Below are positions 15,699 through 23,977 of a stretch of 45,071 nucleotides of DNA, in pieces. Location of the stretch: contig NZ_NHSK01000050.1 of the NCBI RefSeq assembly GCF_016653355.1, forward strand, positions 1-45,071, given 5' to 3'. Every line of letters begins with the position of its first letter. Positions within the stretch are counted from its first letter, which is position 1. This stretch comes from Rhodoplanes elegans. Its GTDB lineage: Bacteria; Pseudomonadota; Alphaproteobacteria; Rhizobiales; Xanthobacteraceae. The position numbers were made by a program, and so were the translations under genes. The notes beneath the pieces are model-generated. The model made no database searches. It saw nothing but the letters and a program-made list of their open reading frames with translations, and was not told where the DNA came from.

Positions 15699-16259
15699 AT
15701 GGCCCAGCCTGATACCCTGACCCGCATCGAGCCGGCCCTGACGCCGGCTCCGATCGACCCGGCGGTCCGGATCGGCCACGTCCACCTCAAGGTGGCCGAT
15801 CTCGACCGGGCGCTCGCCTTCTGGTGCGGCGTGCTCGGCTTCGAGCTGGTCCAGCGCTACGGCCATCAGGCGGCCTTCGGCTCGGCCGGCGGCTACCACC
15901 ACCACATCGGCCTCAACACCTGGGAGAGCCGGGGCGGGTCGCCGCCGCCGCGCGGCAGCACCGGCCTCTACCACGTCGCCCTGCTCTACCCGAACCGGGC
16001 GACGCTCGCCGACGCGCTGCGCCGCCTGATCGCCGCCGGCATCCCGCTCGACGGCGCCAGCGACCACGGCGTCAGCGAAGCCCTCTATCTGCGCGACCCC
16101 GACGGCAACGGGGTCGAGCTCTACCGCGACCGCGACGCGGCCGACTGGCCGCGCACCCCCGACGGCCGGCTCGCCATGGTGACCCGGCCGCTCGATCTCG
16201 ACGATCTCTTGCGCGACGCCCCCTCGCGCGAGGTCCCTCCCGGCGAGCCCGCGCGTTGA
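15699..16259 (+). CDS. VOC-family dioxygenase, catechol 2,3-dioxygenase-like (CatE-like)
   Basis: The protein of 186 aa has two beta-alpha-beta-beta-beta units. Metal ligands of extradiol dioxygenases and glyoxalases are visible: His in GHVHLKVADL (about residue 28), His in GLYHVALLYP (about 90) and Glu in GNGVELYRDR (about 140). D-P-D-G-N is the usual loop before the last ligand. The C-terminal motif W-P-R-T-x-D-G-R-L-A-M-V is typical of the CatE-like group that opens catechol rings or detoxifies quinone adducts. GGGAGG lies 7 bases before the ATG. The substrate is inferred from family and from the neighbouring DoxX and reductase genes. Confidence 0.83.
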   Translation: MAQPDTLTRIEPALTPAPIDPAVRIGHVHLKVADLDRALAFWCGVLGFELVQRYGHQAAFGSAGGYHHHIGLNTWESRGGSPPPRGSTGLYHVALLYPNRATLADALRRLIAAGIPLDGASDHGVSEALYLRDPDGNGVELYRDRDAADWPRTPDGRLAMVTRPLDLDDLLRDAPSREVPPGEPAR

Positions 16260-16317
16260 CGCCGGACCGCCTCGACCGACCCTGACCTCGACACGCTTAA
16301 ACGAAAAGGAGCCCCCC

Positions 16318-16869
16318 GTGAGCCAGACCAAGATCGCCGTCGTCGTCGGCAGCCTGCGCCGCGACTCGTTCAACAAGACGCTCGCCGCGGCGCTCGCCAA
16401 GCTCGCCCCGGCCGACGTGACCCTCGTGCCGGTCGAGATCGGCGACCTGCCGCTCTACAACCAGGACGACGACGGCAACCAGGCGCCGAGCGTGAAGCGC
16501 CTGAAGGCCGAGATCGCCGCCGCGCAGGGCGTGATCTTCGTCACGCCGGAGTACAATCGCTCGGTGCCGGGCGTGCTGAAGAACGCCATCGACCACGCCT
16601 CGCGCCCGTATGGCCAGAGCGCCTGGGCCGGCAAGCCGGCCGGCGTCATCGGCGTCTCGGTCGGCGCCATCGGGACGGCGATGGCGCAGCAGCACCTGCG
16701 CAACATCCTGGCCTATCTCGACATGCCGACGCTCGGCCAGCCCGAGGCCTTCATCCAGATGAAGGAGGGCCTGTTCGACGCCGACGGGTCGATCGGCGCG
16801 GCCAGCCGCGACTTCGTGAAGGGCTGGCTCGACCGCTACCTCGCCTTCGTGAAGACCCACGCGGGCTGA
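16318..16869 (+). CDS. NAD(P)H-dependent FMN reductase / quinone reductase
   Basis: This is a flavodoxin-like fold protein of 183 aa. The FMN phosphate loop GSLRRDSFNKTLA (residues 11-23) and the PEYNRSVPGVLKNAIDHASR motif near residue 79 identify the ChrR/YieF/AzoR-like FMN reductase family. These enzymes make two-electron reductions of quinones, chromate or azo compounds and so avoid semiquinones. The start is GTG, with AAGGAG 7 nt upstream, which is convincing. Between two VOC genes, it fits an electrophile or quinone defence unit. Hairpins after the stop (around 16872-16892 and 16905-16936) might attenuate transcription before the next gene. Confidence 0.9.
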   Translation: MSQTKIAVVVGSLRRDSFNKTLAAALAKLAPADVTLVPVEIGDLPLYNQDDDGNQAPSVKRLKAEIAAAQGVIFVTPEYNRSVPGVLKNAIDHASRPYGQSAWAGKPAGVIGVSVGAIGTAMAQQHLRNILAYLDMPTLGQPEAFIQMKEGLFDADGSIGAASRDFVKGWLDRYLAFVKTHAG

Positions 16870-16988
16870 TCCGCTCTCCGGCGCAGCCGGAGCGAAATAA
16901 AGCGCGGGCCGGTGTCGGAACGATCCCGGCCCGTTCGTCTTGCGGGAGAGGCGCCGTCGATGGGGGCGGGGCCGGACCGGAGACGACC

Positions 16989-17408
16989 ATGAAGGTGCAG
17001 CCCTATCTGTTCTTCGACGGCCGCTGCGACGAGGCGATCGCGTACTACAAGGCCGTGCTCGGCGCCGAGTCGACCTTCCTGATGCGATTCGAGGACGCCC
17101 CGGACCAGCCGCCGCCCGGCGTGCTCCCGGCGGACTGGTCCGACAAGGTGATGCACTCCGAACTGCGGATCGGCGACACCGTGGTGATGCTCTCCGACGG
17201 CCGGTGCGCCGGCCAGCCGGACTTCCAGGGGATCTCGCTGTCGCTGACCGCCGACGGCGACGATCACGCCGATCGCTTGTTCGCCTCGCTCGCCGACGGC
17301 GGCACGGTGCAGATGCCGATCGGCAAGACCTTCTTCGCCTCGCGCTTCGGCATGGTCGCCGACCGCTTCGGCGTGACCTGGCTGATCATCTCGCCGCCGG
17401 CGGGGTGA
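16989..17408 (+). CDS. VOC-family protein, PhnB/YjdN-like
   Basis: The protein of 139 aa shows the PhnB-type N-terminus: VQPYLFFDGRCDEAIAYYKAVLGAE. The C-terminus has FGMVADRFGVTWLI, where YjdN-type proteins keep F-G-x-x-x-D-x-F-G-x-x-W. One VOC unit is split in two half modules, so the protein probably dimerises. PhnB-like proteins lack an agreed function and often serve in resistance or minor detoxification. It is the last gene of the DoxX group, 119 bp after the FMN reductase, and ends in front of a strong inverted repeat. Confidence 0.83.
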   Translation: MKVQPYLFFDGRCDEAIAYYKAVLGAESTFLMRFEDAPDQPPPGVLPADWSDKVMHSELRIGDTVVMLSDGRCAGQPDFQGISLSLTADGDDHADRLFASLADGGTVQMPIGKTFFASRFGMVADRFGVTWLIISPPAG

Positions 17409-17461
17409 GGCCTGCGCGTCCAGTCCGTGTCGGGCAGACTGATCCGCAGCTCCGCGTCCGG

Positions 17462-17622
17462 GGCTCACCCCCCTCCCCACCCCTCCCCCACAAGGGGGGA
17501 GGGAGCGGGCTGCGGCGAGCCTCGGCACATTGCTCTACAGCGATATCTCACCTTTGGTCGTGACGCTGCGGCTCCAGCGTTCCCTCCCCCCTTGTGGGGG
17601 AGGGACAGGGAGGGGGGTGAGC
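17462..17622. repeat. Long inverted repeat, family D, copy 1
   Basis: Two arms of about 45 bp (17462-17506 and 17578-17622) are inverted copies differing at a handful of positions. Each contains CTCCCCCACAAGGGGGGAG, which folds on itself. It lies between convergent genes and could act as a shared transcription barrier. A diverged relative is at 34513-34660. Confidence 0.88.
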
Positions 17623-17666
17623 CACGCAGGAAGCGCCAGCGGCGTTTGTGATAGCGGAGAAAGCTC

Positions 17667-19169
17667 TCAACTCGCCTTCGCAACCGCCAGATTGATGTTG
17701 ATGTTCTTCTCCTGGGTGAACGACAGGAGCTCCTCCAGGCACTCCTCGCGGCCGATGCCGGACTGCTTGTAGCCGCCGAACGGCGCGCCCAAGAAATGCT
17801 TGCTGGTGTCGTTGACCCAGATGTAGCCGGCCTCGACGGCGGCCGCGGCGCGATGCGCCGTCGTGAGATCGTTGGTCCAGATCGACGCTGTGAGGCCGTA
17901 CTCGACCGCGTTGACCTGATCGAGCATCGCGGCCTCGTCGGTCCACCGGATCACGCCGACGACGGGCCCGAAGATCTCCTCCTTGAAGATGCGCATCGCC
18001 GGCGTCACGTCGGCGAACACGGTCGGCTCGATATAGAAGCCCTTCGCCAGCGCCGGGTCGTCCGGCCGGCCGCCGCCGGCCAGGAGGCGCGCGCCCTCCT
18101 GCTTGGCCGAGGCGATGTAGTCGAGCACGCGATCGTACTGCACCTTCGAGATGATGGCGCCCATGGTGGTGGACGGATCGGTCGGCACGCCGGGCTTCCA
18201 GTGGCGGATGCGGATCTTCACGCGCTCCAGCACGGCGTCATAGATGTCGGCGTGGATGAAAGCCCGACTCGTCGAGCCACAGGACTGGCCGCACCATGTA
18301 AAATTCATGCCGCCAACGAGCCCGGCCGCGACCGCATCCGGATCGGCGTCGGGCCAAGCGATCAGCGCGTTCTTGCCGCCGAGCTCGAGCAGCACGCCCT
18401 TCAGCGTGTCGGCCGCGGCCTTCATCACGGCGCGGCCCGTGGCGGCGCTGCCGACCAGGGCGATCTTGGCGACGTCCGGGTGGCTGGCGAGCCGCGCGCC
18501 GGCGTCGCGCCCGCCCGGCACCACGTTGAACACGCCGGGCGGCAACAGCCCGTCGATCAGCTCGGCGAGCCGCAGCGAGGACAGCGGCGCCTGCTCGGGC
18601 GGCTTCATCACGACCGTGTTACCGGCGGCGAGGGGCGCGGCCGCCTTGCCGGCGACGAACATGAAGGGATGGTTGAACGGCACGATGCGGCCGACGACGC
18701 CGAGCGGCTCGCGCACCGAGAAGTTCACCCGGTCCGGCCCCATCGGAATCGAGTGGCCCTTCATCTCGGTGACGAGCCCGGCGAAGAAGTCGAGCTGCGC
18801 GGCCGCGATGGTGGCGTCAGCGATCATCTCGGACACCGGGTTTCCGCAGTCGGCCGCGTCGAGCATCGCCAGCTCGCCGGCATTGTCGCGCAGCACCCGC
18901 GCGATCTCGCGCAACACCTTCGCGCGCTCGAGAGGCGGGACACGGCGCCACGTCTTGAACGCCTGCTTCGCCGCCGCGACGGCCGCGTCGACGTCCTCGG
19001 CCCCGCAATCCGCGACGGCGCCGAGCGACTCGCCCGTGCCGGGGCTGACCTGATCGAGATGCCGGCCGGTCGTCGGCGCATGCCAGGCACCGCCGTAATA
19101 CGCGCCGCGCGCCTCCGGAAGCTTCAGCGCGATCGCGGCGAGGGACTTGGGTGCGACGGGTGTGTTCAT
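17667..19169 (-). CDS. NAD(P)-dependent aldehyde dehydrogenase (betaine-aldehyde-dehydrogenase-like)
   Basis: The protein of 500 aa oxidises an aldehyde to the acid. Catalytic residues are visible: Asn166 in PFNHPF, Glu262 in LELGGKN, Cys297 in GQSCGSTSR, and the cofactor motif GSAATGR near 240. The C-terminus keeps FGGYKQSGIGRE. The ATG at 19169 has GGAGA 6 nt upstream; the TTG further out is rejected. It follows a GMC alcohol dehydrogenase gene on the same strand (187 bp, with a family-B repeat), a natural alcohol-to-acid pair as in choline oxidation. The substrate is not proven: the upstream genes encode import of organic acids and not choline transporters. Confidence 0.9.
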   Translation of the reverse strand: MNTPVAPKSLAAIALKLPEARGAYYGGAWHAPTTGRHLDQVSPGTGESLGAVADCGAEDVDAAVAAAKQAFKTWRRVPPLERAKVLREIARVLRDNAGELAMLDAADCGNPVSEMIADATIAAAQLDFFAGLVTEMKGHSIPMGPDRVNFSVREPLGVVGRIVPFNHPFMFVAGKAAAPLAAGNTVVMKPPEQAPLSSLRLAELIDGLLPPGVFNVVPGGRDAGARLASHPDVAKIALVGSAATGRAVMKAAADTLKGVLLELGGKNALIAWPDADPDAVAAGLVGGMNFTWCGQSCGSTSRAFIHADIYDAVLERVKIRIRHWKPGVPTDPSTTMGAIISKVQYDRVLDYIASAKQEGARLLAGGGRPDDPALAKGFYIEPTVFADVTPAMRIFKEEIFGPVVGVIRWTDEAAMLDQVNAVEYGLTASIWTNDLTTAHRAAAAVEAGYIWVNDTSKHFLGAPFGGYKQSGIGREECLEELLSFTQEKNININLAVAKAS

Positions 19170-19225
19170 GGCAGTCTCCAAGCTGCGCTTCGGCTGATCA
19201 GGCGGAGAGGGGGCTCGCTATCGTC

Positions 19226-19350
19226 AGTCGTCCCAGGGCGGCGCAACGCGCCGAGCCCGGGACCCATACGCCCTGTCTCTCGTGAGCCATCGGCGCCGGG
19301 ATTATGGATTCCGGGCTCGCGGGCCTGCGGCCCGCGCCCCGGAATGACGA
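19226..19350. repeat. Intergenic palindromic repeat, family B, copy 2
   Basis: It shares the order and most bases of the copy at 12485-12611, including GAGCCCGGGACCCATACGCC and the CCGGGCTCGCGGnCCTGCGG block. It occupies the gap between the GMC and aldehyde dehydrogenase genes, inside the presumed operon. Confidence 0.88.
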
Positions 19351-19356
19351 GCCTCA

Positions 19357-21021
19357 TCACGACGCGACGGCGATCGGCTCCGGCACGGCGGCGGGGATGG
19401 CGGGCGCCACCGCGACCCGGCCGCGGATCAGATCGGCGGCGCGCTCGGCGATCATGATCACGGGTGCGTTGATGTTGCCGCCGACCAGATCCGGAAACAC
19501 CGAGGCGTCGACGACGCGCAGGGCCTCGACCCCGATCACCTTCAGCTCGGGCTCGACCACCGAGGCCGGATCCTCCGCGGCGCCCATGCGGCACGAGCCG
19601 CAGGGATGGTGCGCCGTGACGGCGGTGCCGCGCACCGCCTGCTCGATTTCGGCCTCGCCGCTCGCCCGCGCGAGCGGCCCGATCTCGCCGTCCGTGAACG
19701 CCTTCAGGGCCGACTGCCGGCCGATGTCGCGGAACAGCGCGACGGCCCGCCGCATCGTCGCCCAGTCCTTGTCGGTCGCCAGCAGCCGCTGGCGGATCAG
19801 CGGATGCGCGGTCGGATCGGCGGAGCGCAGCGCGATCTCGCCGCGGCTCTCTGGCCGCAGCAGCACGATGCGGGCCGAGAAACTGTCGGCGAAACCTGTC
19901 TGACCCGGCCAGTAGGGTGCGGCGCCGAGCGGCCCGGCGATGAACAGCATCTGGGTGTCCGGCACGGCGAGCGTCGGATCGGTCTTGGCGAAGGCCGTGA
20001 GCCCGCCCGGCAGATCGGACGCGAAGCCGGTGCCGAGCACATAGCCGCGCGCGATCGACACGGCGAGCCGGTCGATCCGCATGTTGTAATGAACCGGCCC
20101 GGGCTCGCGCCGGCCGTACATCATCAGCGCGGCGACGTGATCCTGCAGGTTCTTGCCGACCGACGGGCGCGCCGCCGTGACGGAGATGCCATGACGCGCG
20201 AGCGCCGCCGGATCGCCGACGCCGGACAGCATCAGGATCTGCGGCGACGCGATGGCGCCGCCGCACAGGATCACCTCGCGCCCCGCCCGCACGGTCTCGA
20301 CCGCACCGGCCGCCGAAAGTTCGACGCCGACGGCGCGCCCCTTCTCGATCACGACGCGATGCACGAGCACGTTGAGGCGCAATGTCAGGTTCGGCCGCGA
20401 CAGCACCGGGCGCAGATAGGCCGCCGACGCGCTGGCGCGACGGCCCTTGCGCACGGTCTTCTGCATGCGTGCGATGCCGAACTGCTCGGCCGCGTTGTAG
20501 TCCGGATTGTAGGGAAGCCCGACCTGGCCGGCCGCCGCCACATAGGCGTCGATCAGCGGGTCGGCGTAGCGCGAGCGCTGCGTCGCCAGCGGGCCGGCGC
20601 CGCCCCGGTAGGCGCTGGCGCCCTCCTCCCAGCTCTCCTGCTTGCGGAAGTAGGGCAGCACGTCGCCCCACGACCAGCCGGCCGCGCCGCCCGCGGCCCA
20701 CCGCTCGTAATCGCTGCGGTGGCCGCGCACATAGGCCATCGCGTTGACCGAGGAGGAGCCGCCCAAGACCTTGCCGCGCATGCATTCCATGGCGCGGTTG
20801 CCGGTCGCCGGATCCGGCTCGGTCTCGTAGCCCCAGTCGTAGAGGCGCTTCTGAAGAATGCGGCCCCAGCCGAGCGGCAGCTGGATCAGCGGGTCGCGAT
20901 CGGAGCCGCCGGCCTCGAGCAACAAGACCTTCACGTCCGGATCCTCGGAGAGCCGGGCGGCGAGCGTGCAGCCCGCCGAGCCGGCGCCGACGATCACGTA
21001 GTCGTACTCGCTGACGGTCAT
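19357..21021 (-). CDS. GMC-family FAD oxidoreductase (choline/alcohol dehydrogenase-like)
   Basis: The protein of 554 aa has an N-terminal FAD fold (YVIVGAGSAGCTLAARL, residues 8-24), GMC signature 1 (CMRGKVLGGSSSVNAMAYVRG near 80), and signature 2 (GAIASPQILMLSGVG near 255). The C-terminal active-site region is HHPCGSCRMG, followed by NINAPVIMIAERAADLI. The first residue of the usual His/Asn catalytic pair is in HHPCGS. The family oxidises alcohols, passing electrons to quinone or oxygen. In the same run come the TRAP importer upstream and an aldehyde dehydrogenase downstream, so the imported compound or an early product probably carries an alcohol group. Confidence 0.9.
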   Translation of the reverse strand: MTVSEYDYVIVGAGSAGCTLAARLSEDPDVKVLLLEAGGSDRDPLIQLPLGWGRILQKRLYDWGYETEPDPATGNRAMECMRGKVLGGSSSVNAMAYVRGHRSDYERWAAGGAAGWSWGDVLPYFRKQESWEEGASAYRGGAGPLATQRSRYADPLIDAYVAAAGQVGLPYNPDYNAAEQFGIARMQKTVRKGRRASASAAYLRPVLSRPNLTLRLNVLVHRVVIEKGRAVGVELSAAGAVETVRAGREVILCGGAIASPQILMLSGVGDPAALARHGISVTAARPSVGKNLQDHVAALMMYGRREPGPVHYNMRIDRLAVSIARGYVLGTGFASDLPGGLTAFAKTDPTLAVPDTQMLFIAGPLGAAPYWPGQTGFADSFSARIVLLRPESRGEIALRSADPTAHPLIRQRLLATDKDWATMRRAVALFRDIGRQSALKAFTDGEIGPLARASGEAEIEQAVRGTAVTAHHPCGSCRMGAAEDPASVVEPELKVIGVEALRVVDASVFPDLVGGNINAPVIMIAERAADLIRGRVAVAPAIPAAVPEPIAVAS

Positions 21022-21049
21022 GCGCGGCGCTCCGCACCCGCTGTCCTGA

Positions 21050-22093
21050 TCACTTCGGCGCCTTGGCGTCGACCACGGCCTTGAGCTTGACGAACTCGGC
21101 CTTTGCGGCCGGGTTCTGCTCGACGATCTTGGTGCCGAGCGCGACGAAGCCCTGCATCATCTTGGTCTGCTCGGCCTCGGGGAGCTTCAGGATCTCGCCC
21201 TTGTTCTCCAGCCACACGGCGTTCGCCTTCTTGACGTTGTCGACGCCCCAGCCGAACGCCTGCTGCTCGGCCTCGCGCCCGGCGGCCCGAATCGCCTCCT
21301 GGACGTCCTTGGGCTGCGCCTGGAACCACGCCTCGTTGACCAGATTGACCGAGACGATGTGCGCGAAGTTGAGGTCGGTCACGTGCTTGGCGACGTCGTA
21401 GTACTTGAACGCGGTGAGGATCGGCATGCCGGCCAGCACCCCGTCGATGCCGCCCGACTGGAGCTGCGGGATCACCTCGGAGAGCGCCAGCGGCACCGGG
21501 ATCGTGCCGATCGACTTCATCGGCTCGATCTGCAGGGGCGACGCGAAGGTGCGCACCTTCATGCCCTTCATCGCCTCGAGGGTCGGCGCCGGCTTCTTGA
21601 ACAGCACCAGGGTCGGGCTGTTGTAGATGGCGCCGATGACCCGCAGGCCGCGATTGACGAACATGGTCTCGAGGTGGTCGCGATAGGCCGGATCGTGGAT
21701 CACCGCCTTGACGTGCTCGGGCGAGACGAACAGGCCGGGCACGTCGAAGATCTGGAAGCGCGGATCGAGCGTGGTGACGAACGAGGTCGGCGTGATGAAG
21801 GACTCGATGGTGCCGAGCGACACGCCCTCGGCCATGCGCGGGATGGCGCCGAGCTGGCTCGCCGGATAGATCTCCACCTTCACCTTGTCGCCGACCCGCT
21901 TCTGCAGCGCCGCCGCGAACAGCTTCTGCCACTCGTGCTGGACGTCGTTGATGGTCGCGTTGGCGAGCTTCATCACGGTCTGGGCCGCCGCCGGCGTCAC
22001 CGACGCCGGGGAGACGGTCGCCACGGCGGCGAGGAGCGTTGCGGCGAGCGCCGCGAGCGAGCGTCGGGACAGGACGGGGCGTTGCGACGACAT
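21050..22093 (-). CDS. TRAP transporter periplasmic binding protein (DctP family)
   Basis: The protein of 347 aa has a leader with RRSLAALAATLLAAVATV and a cleavage site near AAAQT-VMKLAN. The DctP fold is shown by WQKLFAAALQKRVGDKVKVEIYPASQLG, DVPGLFVSPEHV, and the carboxylate-binding stretch MKVRTFASPLQIEPMKSIGTIPVPL, where Arg in K-V-R binds the ligand carboxylate in most members. It delivers an organic acid to the DctQM permease encoded immediately upstream (gap 15 bp). GGAGA precedes the ATG. The exact ligand is unknown. Confidence 0.9.
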   Translation of the reverse strand: MSSQRPVLSRRSLAALAATLLAAVATVSPASVTPAAAQTVMKLANATINDVQHEWQKLFAAALQKRVGDKVKVEIYPASQLGAIPRMAEGVSLGTIESFITPTSFVTTLDPRFQIFDVPGLFVSPEHVKAVIHDPAYRDHLETMFVNRGLRVIGAIYNSPTLVLFKKPAPTLEAMKGMKVRTFASPLQIEPMKSIGTIPVPLALSEVIPQLQSGGIDGVLAGMPILTAFKYYDVAKHVTDLNFAHIVSVNLVNEAWFQAQPKDVQEAIRAAGREAEQQAFGWGVDNVKKANAVWLENKGEILKLPEAEQTKMMQGFVALGTKIVEQNPAAKAEFVKLKAVVDAKAPK

Positions 22094-22108
22094 GGCGGTC
22101 TCCGAGGG

Positions 22109-23377
22109 CTAGATGGCGCGAGCAAGAACCAGCGTGAGGGCCGGCCAGTAAGTGATGATCAGAAGCGCGGCGATCTGCACCAGCGCGAACGGCACGACGC
22201 CGCGATAGAGCGTCTCCAGCGGCACGCCGAGCACCGAGCGGGCGACGAACAGGTTCAGCCCGAACGGCGGCGTGAACATGCCGATCGCGACATTGACGGT
22301 CATGACGATTCCGAAATGAACCGGGTCGATGCCGAGATGCTTCACCAGCGGAATGAGCAGCGGCGTCAGCACGACGATCGCCGAGGTCGGATCGAGGAAG
22401 CAGCCGACGATCAGCAGCATCACGTTGACGACCATCAGGAAGCCCCAGGGGGGCAGATCGAGCGCCGCGATGCCCTCGGTGAGCGCGCGCGGGATGCCGT
22501 TGACGGTGAGCAGCCAAGCGAACACGGCGGCGGCCGCGACCACGATCAGGATCTGCGCCGTGAGGATCGCCGAGCGGGTGGCGCAGTCGAGCACGTCGGC
22601 CCAGCTCATCTCGCGGTAGACGAAGCGGCCGACGATCACGCCGTAGAGGCAGGCGAAGCCACCCGCCTCGGTCGGCGACGACCAGCCGAGATAGATACCG
22701 GCGAGAATCACGACCGGCATCATCAGAGCCGGGAACGCGTCGCGCGTCGTCGCCACGAACCGTCGTAGCGAGAAGCCGACCCGCGTGCTGCCTGGCGCGC
22801 GCGCGCCTTGCGCGATCACATAGGCGCACATCATGCCGGCGATCAGCAGGCCGGGCAGCACGCCGCCGGCGAACAGGCGCGGGATCGACTCCTCGGCCGC
22901 GGCGCCGTAGAGGATCATCGCGATGCTCGGCGGGATCACGATGTCGATCGAGCCCGAGGTGCTGACGAGCCCGGAGGCGAAGCGCGGACCGTAATCGCGC
23001 ACGAGGCCGGGATAGAGCGCGCGGCCGATCACCGCGACGGTCGCGGTCGAGGCGCCCGAGATGGCGCCGATCAACGTGCAGGCCCCGACGGTCGCGACCC
23101 CGAGCCCGCCCGGCGTGCGGCCGACCAGCGCCAGCACCCAGGCGATCAGCCGGTCGGCGATGCCGGCGCGGCCCATCAGCTCGCCGCCGAAGATGAAGAA
23201 CGGCACCGCGAGCAGCGCGTAGTTCTCCAGGCCGCCATAGATCACCTGATGGACGGCGATCGGCGGCACCGTCATCACGGTGGCGAAGGAAAGCGCCGCC
23301 CCGATCAGGAACAACGCGAAGATCGGCGTGCCGATCGCCAGGAGGAAGAGCGGGACGGCGCCCAATGTCCAGATCAT
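22109..23377 (-). CDS. TRAP transporter large permease (DctM family)
   Basis: It is a 422-aa inner-membrane protein of about twelve hydrophobic segments. Typical blocks are FFIFGGELMGRAGIADRLIAW, GGLGVATVGACTLIGAISGAS, SGSIDIVIPPSIAMILYG and the C-terminal GMFTPPFGLNLFVA, which form the ion/substrate core. It couples solute uptake to a Na+ gradient. The ATG at 23377 follows the dctQ stop by 13 bp. The junction holds a 14-bp direct repeat that duplicates the start-codon context (see separate entry). Confidence 0.93.
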   Translation of the reverse strand: MIWTLGAVPLFLLAIGTPIFALFLIGAALSFATVMTVPPIAVHQVIYGGLENYALLAVPFFIFGGELMGRAGIADRLIAWVLALVGRTPGGLGVATVGACTLIGAISGASTATVAVIGRALYPGLVRDYGPRFASGLVSTSGSIDIVIPPSIAMILYGAAAEESIPRLFAGGVLPGLLIAGMMCAYVIAQGARAPGSTRVGFSLRRFVATTRDAFPALMMPVVILAGIYLGWSSPTEAGGFACLYGVIVGRFVYREMSWADVLDCATRSAILTAQILIVVAAAAVFAWLLTVNGIPRALTEGIAALDLPPWGFLMVVNVMLLIVGCFLDPTSAIVVLTPLLIPLVKHLGIDPVHFGIVMTVNVAIGMFTPPFGLNLFVARSVLGVPLETLYRGVVPFALVQIAALLIITYWPALTLVLARAI

Positions 23378-23398
23378 GCGTGCATCCAGATCATGCGT
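23368..23398. repeat. Short tandem duplication at the dctQ-dctM junction
   Basis: A 14-bp sequence (ACGCATGATCTGGA on the minus strand) occurs at 23398-23385 and again at 23381-23368, period 17. The first copy overlaps the dctQ stop as ATGA but is out of frame with dctM; the second carries the true ATG. This looks like a recent duplication of an ATGA stop/start overlap. Confidence 0.85.
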
Positions 23399-23942
23399 CG
23401 ATGCCCGAGCGCCGCGCGAGCTCCACCCCGTCGGCGACCACCAGCGCGGCCGCGATCAGGGCGCAGCCGCCGAAGCCGACCAGCAGCGCGGTGTGCGGGA
23501 TCGTCATCGGCAGGCCGAGCGCCATGCTGGTCTGGCCCGTCATCATGACGCGGCCGACGAAGCCGTAGGACTGCATCGCAGCGTACCCGGCGCCGAGCGC
23601 GATCGCGACGTGATGGACAATCGCCAGCGCGAGGCGCGTGCGCACCGAGGCGCGCAGCGGCAGGAAGTCGAGCGCGATGTGGGAGCGGTCGGCGGTGACG
23701 AACAGCGCACCGATCATCACCAGCCACACCATGGCGAAGACGAGCAGCTCGTCGGCGCCGATGAACACGCTGCCGAACAGGTAGCGGCCGAGCGCGTTGA
23801 CGACGTTCAGCACCACCATGCCGATCAGCACCAGCCCGAGGATCGCGCGGCCGGCCCGCGCGACCGCGCGGGCGAGCCAAGCGGCGAGCGGCACGGCAGT
23901 CGGCGGCTCGCGTTCGATCGTCATCACGCTCTCGTCCACCAC
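23391..23942 (-). CDS. TRAP transporter small permease (DctQ family)
   Basis: The protein of 183 aa has four hydrophobic segments. Signature residues are NVVNALGRYLFGSVFIGADELLVFAMVWLVMIGA and the charged pair in TADRSHIALDFL, both typical of DctQ. It is the small membrane partner of DctM. The GTG at 23942 is used because GGGAG lies about 9 nt upstream; an ATG six codons later is a reasonable alternative. The gene order Q-M-P here is the usual TRAP order. Confidence 0.9.
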   Translation of the reverse strand: MVDESVMTIEREPPTAVPLAAWLARAVARAGRAILGLVLIGMVVLNVVNALGRYLFGSVFIGADELLVFAMVWLVMIGALFVTADRSHIALDFLPLRASVRTRLALAIVHHVAIALGAGYAAMQSYGFVGRVMMTGQTSMALGLPMTIPHTALLVGFGGCALIAAALVVADGVELARRSGIDA

Positions 23943-23977
23943 CGTGCTCTCCCTCGGACCGTGCGACCGTCAGACCG

